Source: DASXMX01 sp036794395 (GTDB lineage: Bacteria; Planctomycetota; Phycisphaerae; Tepidisphaerales; Tepidisphaeraceae). Taken from it: a stretch of 8,795 bases of DNA. The stretch lies in NCBI GenBank assembly GCA_036794395.1, contig DAIRGS010000293.1:1-8795 (forward strand). The letters run 5' to 3'. The position numbers were made by a program, and so were the translations under genes. Numbering within the stretch: the first letter of the stretch is position 1; each line of letters starts with the position of its first letter. Shown in pieces: positions 1 through 6,588 of this stretch. The notes beneath the pieces were generated by a model, which had not been told where the DNA came from, made no database searches, and worked only from the letters and a program-made list of their open reading frames with translations.

Positions 1-900
1 GAGGAGGGGGAGGGGGTGGTTGTAGTTGGTGCCGTAGATGCCGAAGTCGGCGAGGGAGACCTGGCCGTCGTAGTTGGCGTCGCCGGAGGTGAAGGAGACG
101 GGGGTGTTGCCGAAGTTGTCGGAGAGGATGTTGAAGTCATCGAGGTTGACCAGGCGGTCGCGGTTGAAGTCGGCGTTTTTGAAATAGAAGGTGGTGGTGA
201 AGTCGTGGCCGGGGATGGAGTCGGAGCCGACCAGAGAGAGGGAGTTGGTGGTGTCGGAGATTTGGGAGCCGTGGAGGACGGCGGCGTAGTTGCCGTTGGC
301 GAGTCGGGCGGAGGCGTTGAGGTCGTAGACGATGGTGTGGAGCGCGGAGGAATACGTTCCGCTGGCGGCGAGGGTGGTTCCGGTGTTCAAGTCGATGACG
401 GAGACGGCGGAGTTCCAACTGGTGGCGGTGACGTCCTGATCGAAGGTGAAGGCGAGCTGGTTGGGCAGGGCCTGGTCGTAATAGTAATTGGCGTTGGTGA
501 CGGTGGGCGGGGTGGGGCCGGTCTTGCGATGATGAAGCTTTGGTTTTTTGGCGTGATAGAGGTTGAGTTTGTGATGGCGGGGATGATGTTTTTTGGCTCT
601 GCCGGTGCTGGAGTCGGGGAGCGTGCCGGGCTGGGGGGCGATGGGCGCGAGGCCGAGTGCTTGAAGGTCGGCGGTGAAGGCGGCCTGGAACTCGGGATTG
701 TTGTACTCGGTGATGGCGACGGCGTGGCGCACCGCGGCCGAAAGGTGGGAGAGGTCGTAGACGAGGTCGGAGGGGTCGGCGGTGAGCAGGCAGCGGCGTT
801 CGAGGAATTCGACGACGCTGTGAGCGGCGATACGAATCAGACGGGGGCGGTGAAGCGGCGCAACATCCTTGCGTGCAAAAGCGGATGGTTCCCGGTCCAT
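1..900 (-). CDS. Exported LEPR-XLL / Ig-like / dockerin-like protein, 3' end outside the window
   Basis: An open frame of exactly 300 codons starts at ATG 900-898 and runs off the left edge without a stop. An AGGGG sequence seven bases upstream supports the start. Residues 33-39 read LERRCLL, a variant of the planctomycete LEPR-XLL N-terminal sorting motif, so the protein is probably exported. Residues 100-127 are very rich in His, Lys and Arg. Residues 131-239 look like a beta-sandwich (SbsA/Big_5 Ig-like), with the characteristic FTFDQDV stretch. Two EF-hand-like repeats follow, 30 residues apart: D244-x-N-x-D with D255, and D274-x-N-x-D-G with D285. This is the dockerin type I-like pattern. 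The coding strand has an extreme preference for C-ending codons, stronger than in the neighbouring genes. Function beyond surface or secreted localisation cannot be told; the missing C-terminus may hold further domains. Confidence 0.8.
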   Translation of the reverse strand, partial: MDREPSAFARKDVAPLHRPRLIRIAAHSVVEFLERRCLLTADPSDLVYDLSHLSAAVRHAVAITEYNNPEFQAAFTADLQALGLAPIAPQPGTLPDSSTGRAKKHHPRHHKLNLYHAKKPKLHHRKTGPTPPTVTNANYYYDQALPNQLAFTFDQDVTATSWNSAVSVIDLNTGTTLAASGTYSSALHTIVYDLNASARLANGNYAAVLHGSQISDTTNSLSLVGSDSIPGHDFTTTFYFKNADFNRDRLVNLDDFNILSDNFGNTPVSFTSGDANYDGQVSLADFGIYGTNYNHPLPLL

Positions 901-979
901 GAGATGTCCCCTGACTGAATTATTCGAACCTTAATTTTGGGAGTTGAAACGTTCCCCAACCCCCGACTTACTGGGGCCG

Positions 980-1007
980 TTTATACCGGCTGGGGGAGAT
1001 GAGTCAA
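980..1007 (-). promoter_or_regulatory. Sigma70-type promoter for the LEPR-XLL/dockerin-like gene
   Basis: On the minus strand TTGACT (1007-1002) is separated by 16 bases from TATAAA (985-980). The predicted start of transcription is near 973, giving a leader of about 73 bases before the ATG at 900. Both hexamers are close to consensus. The site lies in the gap after the stop of the upstream minus-strand gene, so the two genes need not be co-transcribed. Confidence 0.55.
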
Positions 1008-1112
1008 GGGAAAAATAGCGACGACGCGAGTATTAAACATGAGTCCGGAGAACAACTGAGAGGTAAATCGACGTGACAACCACCGTACTGAGCGCGCGAG
1101 CGTGACTAAGAA

Positions 1113-3008
1113 CTAACGCGCCTTGGCCACGCCAACGGTTGGATGTGCCACATTCTGCCGGCAGACGCGTTTGCTGAATGCCAGTGCCGTGTTCATCGGA
1201 CGCAGCAGCGTCAATCGTTTGCCGCCAAACTCGGCCACGTAGATGTTCCCGTTCTTTTGATCTTCTATCAGGTCCACCGGGTTCACGAATTGGGTAAAGC
1301 CGTCGATTCCCGTGAGTGATTCCGTGATCGATCCATCAGAAGCGGCGCTCAAAGTGATGATGTCATCGCCGCCACTGAAGCGAACGAACAGGATTTTCCC
1401 GCGCAGCGCCCCGCCGAATGCGTTGCCGTGATATTCGATCACGCCGCAGGGCGACAGATTCTTTCCGAAGTTGAAAACGTAGCCGCGGTAATTCCGGTCT
1501 GGCCGGGTTCCCGCCGGGTAGTCAACTATTTCCGAGGGATCGGTTCCCCCGGTCAGGTTGCCCCCATCGAGCACAAACTCGCCGCGTTTGTAATTGGGAT
1601 GACCGTAGTATCCGCCTTTAACAACGCGATCGAGCAGATCGTTTTCGGTGACTTTTACATCCTTGAGCGCGGGGACTGCCGGCCCGGTGTAAGGCCCGTT
1701 CACCTCTTCATCGGGGCGATGAATTTTGGTGAAGTTGTCCAATGTAGCCGGCGTGTTGCCACCCGAAGAAGACCCGTTGATCCCGCAATACATCGAGCCA
1801 TTGGAGTGGAAGAGGATATCGAAGCTGTTGCGAATGCCCGTGGCGTATAAAGTCACAGGCGCGCCAGGCGCATAAGGGTCGTACTTTCCGTCGTCCTCGG
1901 TTTTCACATCCAGCGGCGGATGATCGATTGCCTTAACATCTACCCGCAGAATGGCCGCCGTCAGCAGTCGTTCCTGTCGAAATCCCCAGGCGCTATCAGG
2001 CGCGCCCATGGCGGTGCTGGACGCCTGGCAGAAATACAATGCTCCATCAGGGCCAAACTCGATCTGGTTATTCAGATGGTCTTTTAAGCTTCGCGGCAAG
2101 TGGATCAGGTAGTCGACGCACTCGGAGAGACTCGGGCCGCTTAGCCGCGAAAGCTTGCCGCTCCAGTCGGCCGCGCCGCGAATCAGGCCCGCGCCGTCGT
2201 TGGCGCCGTTGAGTGGGGGCAATTGCCCGTGATTCACCCACAGTATGAGATTGTCGGCCGTTGATGCCGGATCAAACTTGATTCCGGTGATCAAACGCGG
2301 CGCGCTACTTGCGCTCTGAACTGTCTTGATGGTCATGGCATCGCCCAGCGTGCCATCGAGATTGATGGCATAACGCAGAATGCGGCCATCGAGCGTGCTG
2401 GCATAGAGCCGGTGATCGGGCCCCACCTCCACGCAGGTGAACATATTGCCCCAGGTCAGTTCGAGCGGCACCTTGTCGAAGCCAATCGGCATCGACACAA
2501 AACTCGCCGCGGGCGCCGTGATGAATGAGGCGGAGAAGGGTAGAAACGAAGTCCCGCCGGCATCCTTGGCGTCGGGCGTCACTTCAAAGGTGTACCGCGT
2601 GTTGAGTTCCAGTGGCTCGACCGGCTTAAGCACGATCGCGTCCCCCGCTCCCGACGTATTCACCACCGCATCCACCGGACGATGATCATTTGCACGATAA
2701 AGCTGAACGCTCTTGCTGGTGAGTGATCGCCCATCAATGGCGCGGGCGTGGTTCGGCAGGTGTACGTCGGCCGCCACAAATGCATCGGGCAGGACGTTGA
2801 TCTCTTGATTGGCCGGGCGGGTAACCCGAACCGCCGGGTGGGGAGGGGGGGCATAGCCCGGCTTAAATACTCGAATGAGCTGAGTCTTGTACCCATGCCC
2901 CTTAGCAAAGATCGCCAGAGCGACCGTCGCAATTAGAATGACGGTGAGCGCCGGCGCCCATCGTGCGCGGCGACCGGTCTTCGGGTCTTTCGCTAATCGA
3001 AGCATCAT
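1113..3008 (-). CDS. Ig-like plus glucose/sorbosone dehydrogenase-type beta-propeller protein, N-terminally anchored or exported
   Basis: This 631-residue protein has a basic n-region (RR at 13-14) and one hydrophobic segment at about 18-35, so it is exported or anchored by its N-terminus. Residues about 60-166 form a Big_5/SbsA Ig-like domain (ELNTRYTFEVTPD). Residues about 183-604 form a beta-propeller with repeated blade motifs: VEVGPDHRLYASTLDGRI, IEFGPDGALYF, YATGIRNSFDILFHSNGSMY, VKGGYYGHPNYKRGE and DLIEDQKNGNIYVAEF. These match the PQQ-dependent sugar dehydrogenase (YliI/sGDH-like) propeller group. Catalytic activity cannot be confirmed because I could not place the sGDH catalytic His with certainty. 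The frame stays open upstream to a TTG at 3074 (653 aa), but that codon has no Shine-Dalgarno sequence and gives an unusually long n-region, so I prefer the ATG at 3008. A second ATG follows immediately. It is divergent from the DinB gene. Confidence 0.82.
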   Translation of the reverse strand: MMLRLAKDPKTGRRARWAPALTVILIATVALAIFAKGHGYKTQLIRVFKPGYAPPPHPAVRVTRPANQEINVLPDAFVAADVHLPNHARAIDGRSLTSKSVQLYRANDHRPVDAVVNTSGAGDAIVLKPVEPLELNTRYTFEVTPDAKDAGGTSFLPFSASFITAPAASFVSMPIGFDKVPLELTWGNMFTCVEVGPDHRLYASTLDGRILRYAINLDGTLGDAMTIKTVQSASSAPRLITGIKFDPASTADNLILWVNHGQLPPLNGANDGAGLIRGAADWSGKLSRLSGPSLSECVDYLIHLPRSLKDHLNNQIEFGPDGALYFCQASSTAMGAPDSAWGFRQERLLTAAILRVDVKAIDHPPLDVKTEDDGKYDPYAPGAPVTLYATGIRNSFDILFHSNGSMYCGINGSSSGGNTPATLDNFTKIHRPDEEVNGPYTGPAVPALKDVKVTENDLLDRVVKGGYYGHPNYKRGEFVLDGGNLTGGTDPSEIVDYPAGTRPDRNYRGYVFNFGKNLSPCGVIEYHGNAFGGALRGKILFVRFSGGDDIITLSAASDGSITESLTGIDGFTQFVNPVDLIEDQKNGNIYVAEFGGKRLTLLRPMNTALAFSKRVCRQNVAHPTVGVAKAR

Positions 3009-3139
3009 GGGTTCGTCAGCCAGCGGGCGACTCGATTCAGACCGTCCTCCAAGGATATTCGCTCCTCTTTCCAATGTGATGGGATTCTAGCCCGAACATC
3101 GCTGGTCTCCCTAGAGAGTTTATTTTTCTATATTGTGCT

Positions 3140-3153
3140 GAATCGGCTGATTC
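3140..3153. repeat. Small inverted repeat in the divergent intergenic region
   Basis: GAATC and GATTC arms are separated by four bases (GGCT). The site lies about 50 bases upstream of the DinB promoter and between the divergent genes. It may be a regulator site, but five-base arms are weak evidence. I found no convincing minus-strand promoter here for the propeller gene. Confidence 0.25.
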
Positions 3154-3185
3154 TGCGACAAAACATCACTGACATTCAGCCGGAC

Positions 3186-3213
3186 TTGCAATGCCGGACC
3201 GGCAGTGCATAAT
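3186..3213 (+). promoter_or_regulatory. Candidate promoter of the DinB-family gene
   Basis: TTGCAA (3186-3191) and CATAAT (3208-3213) are separated by 16 bases. The predicted transcript start is near 3220, giving a leader of about 27 bases with a strong Shine-Dalgarno sequence (GAAGGAG, 3234-3240) before the ATG at 3247. Confidence 0.4.
3192..3204. promoter_or_regulatory. Palindrome in the DinB promoter spacer, possible operator
   Basis: TGCCGG-A-CCGGCA is a perfect inverted repeat with six-base arms around a single central base. It sits wholly between the -35 and -10 hexamers of the DinB gene, where a bound repressor would block RNA polymerase. No regulator gene is visible nearby, so this is a positional inference. 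Confidence 0.35.
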
Positions 3214-3246
3214 CGCGGGTTAACTTAATAGCTGAAGGAGACTTAG

Positions 3247-3738
3247 ATGACCCAGATCGAGACGATTGTTGCCACCCTCAAGCGGGATGTTGACTTCATT
3301 AACGCGACCTTGAGCGACTTCACGGATGCCGAGATGCTCATGAGGCCGGTCCCGGGTGCAAATCATGCAACTTGGCAAATTGGGCATTTGGTAGTGGCGG
3401 AATCGAGATTGGTTAATGCGGCTCAGGCCGGTGCGGTACCCCCGCCTCCCGCGAACTACCTGGAAAAATTCAACAAGGAAACGTCCAAGGAGGACAATGC
3501 CGCCTTTTTCCCAAACAAGGCGGAGCTGCTCGAAGCTCTGACCAAGGGGCGCGAGGCGACCGTCGCATGGGCGCAAGGATTAAAGCAATCGGATTTGGAC
3601 AAAGTCATCCCTCCGCCGACCGATCGGTTCGCCGCCTCGGTGGGGCAACTGCTTCATATGCTCCCGCTCCATGCATGCATGCACGTGGGCCAATTTCAGG
3701 TGATGCGACGTAAACTGGGAAAACCCGTTTTGATGTAA
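3247..3738 (+). CDS. DinB family protein
   Basis: This 163-residue protein has the usual length of the DinB/YfiT-like four-helix-bundle family. The expected metal-binding His triad is present: H47 in the WQIGHLV segment of helix 2, and H142 and H146 in the C-terminal HxxxHxGQ segment (PLHACMHVGQF). Family members bind a divalent metal such as Zn or Ni, and several act as thiol transferases using bacillithiol, mycothiol or glutathione; the substrate here is unknown. It has no signal peptide or membrane segment, so it should be cytoplasmic. The ATG is fixed by GAAGGAG six bases upstream. It is transcribed alone and divergently from the propeller gene, and an inverted repeat begins 18 bases after its stop. 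It is intact. Confidence 0.9.
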   Translation: MTQIETIVATLKRDVDFINATLSDFTDAEMLMRPVPGANHATWQIGHLVVAESRLVNAAQAGAVPPPPANYLEKFNKETSKEDNAAFFPNKAELLEALTKGREATVAWAQGLKQSDLDKVIPPPTDRFAASVGQLLHMLPLHACMHVGQFQVMRRKLGKPVLM

Positions 3739-3756
3739 ATAGCTCAGTCAGAAATT

Positions 3757-3855
3757 ATTCACCGCAGAGACGCGGAGGTCGCAGAGGAGACTCACGGAAA
3801 TGCTGGGGGTGCATGCAAACGTCATCTACTCTGCGCTCTCCGCGTCTATGCGGTG
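3757..3855. repeat. Host inverted-repeat element (main part), split by the mobile element
   Basis: Arms of 31 bases at 3760-3790 and 3825-3855 pair with only a few mismatches around a 34-base loop. Their shared core is CACCGCA-AGACGCGGAG. This resembles the dispersed, possibly non-autonomous (MITE- or REP-like) palindromes of the ACCGCAGAGACGCGGAG type that I recall from many bacterial genomes. The left arm starts ATTCACCGC at 3757, and its partner GCGGTGAAT lies at 7068-7076, beyond the mobile element. The repeat was therefore continuous before insertion. In the ancestral order it lay between the convergent DinB and TolB-like genes and could have folded in both transcripts, perhaps as a transcript end. 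Confidence 0.75.
3848..3855. repeat. Left target-site duplication
   Basis: ATGCGGTG immediately precedes the left end and matches CTGCGGTG at 7066-7073 in seven of eight bases. Eight-base duplications are usual for IS1595-family elements. The left arm of the host repeat predicts CTGCGGTG, so the left copy probably carries a later C-to-A change. The exact boundary is uncertain by one or two bases because it abuts a run of G. Confidence 0.65.
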
Positions 3856-3879
3856 GGGGACTATGCACTTTACAAACCA
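3855..3879 (+). repeat. Left terminal inverted repeat
   Basis: A G run and A are followed by CTATGCACTTTACAAACCA. It matches the reverse complement of 7041-7065 at 23 of 25 positions; the differences are A/G after the G run and T/A in the CTTTA/CTTAA core. It also holds the -35 of the transposase promoter. Confidence 0.85.
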
Positions 3880-3897
3880 GACCCCAGCCTGTAGAAT
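3869..3897 (+). promoter_or_regulatory. Transposase promoter with its -35 inside the terminal repeat
   Basis: TTTACA (3869-3874) lies within the left terminal repeat and is followed after 17 bases by TAGAAT (3892-3897). The predicted start is near 3904, about 20 bases before the transposase ATG. Placing the -35 in the end is common in insertion sequences and lets transposase bound at the end repress its own gene. Confidence 0.5.
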
Positions 3898-3923
3898 TCG
3901 GCCATCACAGACAGGGATTGGTT

Positions 3924-4895
3924 ATGCGTCAAACAACTGATGGTCCGAACAAGGCGCAACGGGGTCAAGCGGTTCCCCATTTCACTGAGGATAAGGCCCG
4001 CGAATACTTTGAAAAGCTTCGCTGGCCGAATGGTCCCTCGTGCGTCCATTGCGGTTCGGTTGGCGTCTACAAGCTTCAAGGCAACGCCACGCGGCCCGGA
4101 TTGCTCAAGTGCCAAGATTGCAAAGGCCAGTTCACGGTGACCGTTGATACAGTGATGGAAGATACCCACCTTCCGCTTTCCCTGTGGGCCAAGGCGTTCC
4201 ACATGATGGCATTCAGCAAGAAGGGCATCAGCGCCCTTCAAATGAAACGGCAGCTTGGCATCGGCTCATATCGCACCGCTTGGCATCTCTGCCGCCGAAT
4301 CCGCTACGCGATGGAACAGGACATCAAACCGGGGATGCTCAAGGGCCAAGTGCAGGTCGATGAAACCTGGGTCGGTGGAAAAATTCAGGTCGGACGCGGA
4401 GAGAATCGCGCGAGTCACCTTGAGAACAAAACGGCCGTTGTGGCACTTGTCGAAACTGATGGCAAGGTCCGCTCTAAGCCAATCGAGCACGTTGACGGCA
4501 AAACGCTCCGCGCCGCACTTGATGAAGTCTGTCATCCATCAGCCCAAATCGTGACCGATGACCACACCGCCTACCCGCTGGCGACCGCCAACTTTGAGGG
4601 CGGCCATCAGACCGTCAATCACAGCAAAGAGGAATACGCCCGCAAGCAAAAGAACACGAAGGGCGAGATTGAAACCATCACGACGAACACCGCAGAATCG
4701 TACTTTTCACTGCTCAAGCGTGGGGTTTACGGCTCGTTTCATTTCGTCTCAAAGAAGCATTTGCACAGGTATTGCTCGGAATTCGATTTCAGGTGGAACG
4801 GGATTGAATTGATGGACACCGAGCGGCGAGATGCGGCCGTGCGCGGTGGCGAAGGCAAGCGGTTGTTCTACAAAATGCCCGTCGGCATGGCCTGA
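3924..4895 (+). CDS. ISXO2-like transposase, IS1595 family
   Basis: This 323-residue protein has the two-part IS1595 layout. An N-terminal zinc ribbon has C40-x2-C43 and C63-x2-C66, followed by a helical region (about 85-130) ending in the TAWHLCRRIR segment. A DDE-type nuclease domain follows, with the first Asp in VQVDETWVGG (D146), the second in IVTDDHTAY (D212) and the third acidic residue in NTAES (E258). The characteristic GVYGSFHFVSKKHLHRY and FDFRWN segments come next. The frame is open upstream to 3813, but that extension crosses the left terminal repeat and the host repeat, so I start at the ATG at 3924. The ribosome-binding site is weak. The protein is intact and of usual length. 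It ends 34 bases from the convergent DUF7689-like gene, with no obvious terminator in between. Confidence 0.93.
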   Translation: MRQTTDGPNKAQRGQAVPHFTEDKAREYFEKLRWPNGPSCVHCGSVGVYKLQGNATRPGLLKCQDCKGQFTVTVDTVMEDTHLPLSLWAKAFHMMAFSKKGISALQMKRQLGIGSYRTAWHLCRRIRYAMEQDIKPGMLKGQVQVDETWVGGKIQVGRGENRASHLENKTAVVALVETDGKVRSKPIEHVDGKTLRAALDEVCHPSAQIVTDDHTAYPLATANFEGGHQTVNHSKEEYARKQKNTKGEIETITTNTAESYFSLLKRGVYGSFHFVSKKHLHRYCSEFDFRWNGIELMDTERRDAAVRGGEGKRLFYKMPVGMA

Positions 4896-4929
4896 AAGAG
4901 CAAGGGCAAGCGAGGCAAATCCTGACTGC

Positions 4930-5430
4930 TCAAATCCGATACTGTTCCGGCATCGGGCCGCCCGCGTAGGCGACGGAACGTCTGAGATATTTACATATAT
5001 TCCCATACTTCCCGCCGTCCATTCCGTCGTGCGGATGGTCTAAGTCCTCGTATTCACCGAGTTTGCTTTTCCACGTTTCGGGCGAGGCGATCAAAGCGAC
5101 GTGCTTGAAAAGTCCACCCTTCTGGAACACGGCGATTTTCTCGTAACCGTCCTCTGGATCGGGGCCGTCGCATTCTTCAAAGTGGACGACCTTGAGCGCT
5201 TCAATGTAGGAACTTGCCCAAAAGTCTCGCTTCACCTCGTCCGGCCAATAGTGGTCGTCGGCGGCTTCTGGATGCCACCACTTGTAATCGCCAACGACAA
5301 GTCCGACGCAGTTGTAGTCATATGTTGACCGGCTGGTGAAATTGCACCTGTGCTCGCGAAGATTGGGGAGATTCTCGCGTAGCCAACTTCCCCTTGCGGT
5401 TTCGTTTGCGATATGCATTCCTTGCCCCAT
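4930..5430 (-). CDS. DUF7689-like passenger protein, possible cysteine-hydrolase fold
   Basis: This 166-residue protein is the last gene of the minus-strand passenger operon. From memory it matches an uncharacterised family (I believe DUF7689) with the conserved blocks YDYNCVGLVVGD, WWHP, YWP, EKIAVF, KHVALI, WKSKLG and DHPHDG followed by KYGNI. It has no signal peptide or membrane segment. The order N-C41 ... H110-V-A ... W120-x-S-K-x-G resembles the Cys-His arrangement of papain/NlpC-like enzymes, but this is my inference and the activity is unknown. The frame is open upstream to 5523, but that part overlaps the conserved domain of the preceding gene in another frame. I chose the ATG at 5430; an ATG at 5418 is about equally possible, and neither has a strong Shine-Dalgarno sequence. 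The protein converges on the transposase gene. Confidence 0.75.
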   Translation of the reverse strand: MGQGMHIANETARGSWLRENLPNLREHRCNFTSRSTYDYNCVGLVVGDYKWWHPEAADDHYWPDEVKRDFWASSYIEALKVVHFEECDGPDPEDGYEKIAVFQKGGLFKHVALIASPETWKSKLGEYEDLDHPHDGMDGGKYGNICKYLRRSVAYAGGPMPEQYRI

Positions 5431-5834
5431 CTCAACCAAACGTCCCTCATCGCGCGGACGTTTCCGCGCATATCGGGGGTAACGAGCGTAAGCCCGGTGA
5501 TCCATTTCAGCGCGGTAAACCAATGTCCGCTCTGCGCCTCAACCTCGCGCAGCAGCAGCGGCACCACCGGCCAACGCATCGCAACGATCTGCCCGTAGGC
5601 GTCATTTACAAGGTTATCTGTTGACGAGCCGGTCTCACGCAATCGACGCCATTCGGCAACCAGCGCATTGAATTTTTCTTCGACCGTTTGGAATGACACG
5701 GAAGAACCGTTGATGATGGCGATTTGTTTTGAGGCGAATTGCGCGAAGGGATGTGCTTCCATACCGGCGGCGCTATCGCGCATTCGGACCTCGGGAGGAC
5801 TTTTGTTGGCGTCGATAGAATAGTTAAGTGGCAT
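5232..5834 (-). CDS. Conserved hypothetical passenger protein, middle gene of the operon
   Basis: This is a 200-residue frame. Residues about 52-139 (EEKFNALVAEWRR ... WPVVPLLLREVE ... HWFTALKWITG ... VWLRWGKE) form an amphipathic, probably all-helical domain. From memory, uncharacterised proteins of this type often lie directly upstream of DUF7689 genes. The start is well fixed: the ATG at 5834 has GGAGG six bases upstream and overlaps the stop of the preceding gene by 11 bases, which suggests translational coupling. Residues after about 140 lack conserved-looking sequence and overlap the DUF7689-like gene for about 200 bases, which is unusually long. A single base (TGC instead of TGA at codon 140) separates this from a normal ATGA overlap, so the tail may be recent readthrough. 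The function is unknown; a partner or immunity role for the next protein is only a guess. Confidence 0.7.
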   Translation of the reverse strand: MPLNYSIDANKSPPEVRMRDSAAGMEAHPFAQFASKQIAIINGSSVSFQTVEEKFNALVAEWRRLRETGSSTDNLVNDAYGQIVAMRWPVVPLLLREVEAQSGHWFTALKWITGLTLVTPDMRGNVRAMRDVWLRWGKECISQTKPQGEVGYARISPIFASTGAISPAGQHMTTTASDLSLAITSGGIQKPPTTTIGRTR

Positions 5835-6534
5835 CGTCAGCCTCCGCAAGCGAGTTGAATTTCTCGACTAATTCAGAGGCGAATTTCTTCCCGTGTCGCC
5901 AGTCGCCATCGCAATGTTGCAGTTCTCCGCCAATTGTATAGTAACCAGGCCGCTGGGGAAGGGTGCGATGGACGCTGTGGGTAACCGCCAATCGATTCGT
6001 GCCTAGAACCGACTCCCCTATTTCAATAGTCGTCTTCCTGCGACCGCTTTCACTAACAAGGGTTGCGGTGGCATTCGAAACGTCCCCGAAATCAGGGACC
6101 ATGTTCGTACCCATGATTCCCCTGGCGATTAGGGGACCAGTTCTCTTGTGTTTAGTTTCCGGGTGAAGAATGCAGTTTCCGCCAATCGCAGTTATCGAAA
6201 CCTCGTATAACTTGACGTCGAACACATGTTTTGCCACGTCTACGATGCGCGTCCAGTTGTCTTCCTTTCGTGTCGTGATTTGCCAATGGTTGCGACCGCA
6301 CACTACAGAGAAAACGCCCGCATCGAACATGGACAAATCTGGCGTCACCATGGTTGAGGCCAACGCCCCCTGCGACTCTTTTTCAGACAGCGAACCAATC
6401 AGTTGATACCAGATCGGGTTGTGTTGCCGGGGATCATGGATTCCCGCCATCACGATGGCGTAAAGCTCGGGCGGCGGGGGCGGAGGCGCATTCGCGACGA
6501 TAACCGCCTGAGGGTGTATGGGTTCGTCGGCCAC
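5824..6534 (-). CDS. Hypothetical passenger protein, first gene of the operon
   Basis: This 236-residue protein starts at GTG 6534, chosen because GGAGA lies six bases upstream. A TTG at 6549 in frame has no such signal. After a poly-proline stretch (about 18-22), residues 31-50 read GIHDPRQHNPIWYQLIGSLS. This recalls an uncharacterised family with a conserved (H/D)DPRxHxxxxYQL(I/M)G block, but I cannot name it. The rest looks mixed alpha/beta (QITTRKEDNWTRIVDVAKHVFDV, then SITAIGGNCILH), and residues about 155-205 look mostly beta. It has no signal peptide or membrane segment. Its stop overlaps the start of the next gene by 11 bases, placing it at the head of a coupled operon. It is divergent from the small plus-strand ORF at 6589, with only about 54 bases between the starts. 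Function unknown. Confidence 0.75.
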   Translation of the reverse strand: MADEPIHPQAVIVANAPPPPPPELYAIVMAGIHDPRQHNPIWYQLIGSLSEKESQGALASTMVTPDLSMFDAGVFSVVCGRNHWQITTRKEDNWTRIVDVAKHVFDVKLYEVSITAIGGNCILHPETKHKRTGPLIARGIMGTNMVPDFGDVSNATATLVSESGRRKTTIEIGESVLGTNRLAVTHSVHRTLPQRPGYYTIGGELQHCDGDWRHGKKFASELVEKFNSLAEADDAT

Positions 6535-6550
6535 AACGGTTCTCCGCAAC

Positions 6551-6581
6551 TTGGCGACAGTGGGTGAAACACTGGTATAAT
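6551..6581 (+). promoter_or_regulatory. Extended -10 promoter predicting a leaderless transcript
   Basis: A perfect extended -10, TGGTATAAT (6573-6581), is followed seven bases later by the ATG at 6589. Transcription should therefore start at or next to the A of the start codon. A possible -35, TTGGCG (6551-6556), is 19 bases upstream, which is long but tolerable with an extended -10. No Shine-Dalgarno sequence precedes the ATG, in keeping with a leaderless mRNA. Confidence 0.55.
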
Positions 6582-6588
6582 CGACACA

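Noticed and set aside
16..918. Plus-strand 300-codon frame rich in Val and Gly
   Set aside because: It is the antisense shadow of the LEPR-XLL/dockerin-like gene. It has low-complexity composition and no domain-like pattern, whereas the minus strand shows recognisable motifs.
1085..1105. GC-rich GAGCGCGCGAGC stretch after the propeller gene
   Set aside because: The arms overlap each other and no T-run follows, so it cannot be supported as a terminator.
1428..1850. Plus-strand 140-codon frame
   Set aside because: It lies wholly inside the beta-propeller gene on the opposite strand and has no start signal or family resemblance.
3220..3576. Minus-strand 118-codon frame
   Set aside because: It is antisense to the DinB-family gene, whose His triad and Shine-Dalgarno sequence fix the true frame.
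3670..3685. ATGC tandem repeat inside the DinB gene
   Set aside because: It encodes the conserved HACMH stretch of the metal-binding motif, so the repeat is explained by the codons.
3813..3923. Upstream extension of the transposase frame
   Set aside because: It would translate the host repeat and the terminal inverted repeat, and it begins outside the mobile element.
5431..5523. N-terminal extension of the DUF7689-like frame
   Set aside because: It is very rich in Arg and Tyr, overlaps the conserved helical domain of the preceding gene and has no family-like sequence.
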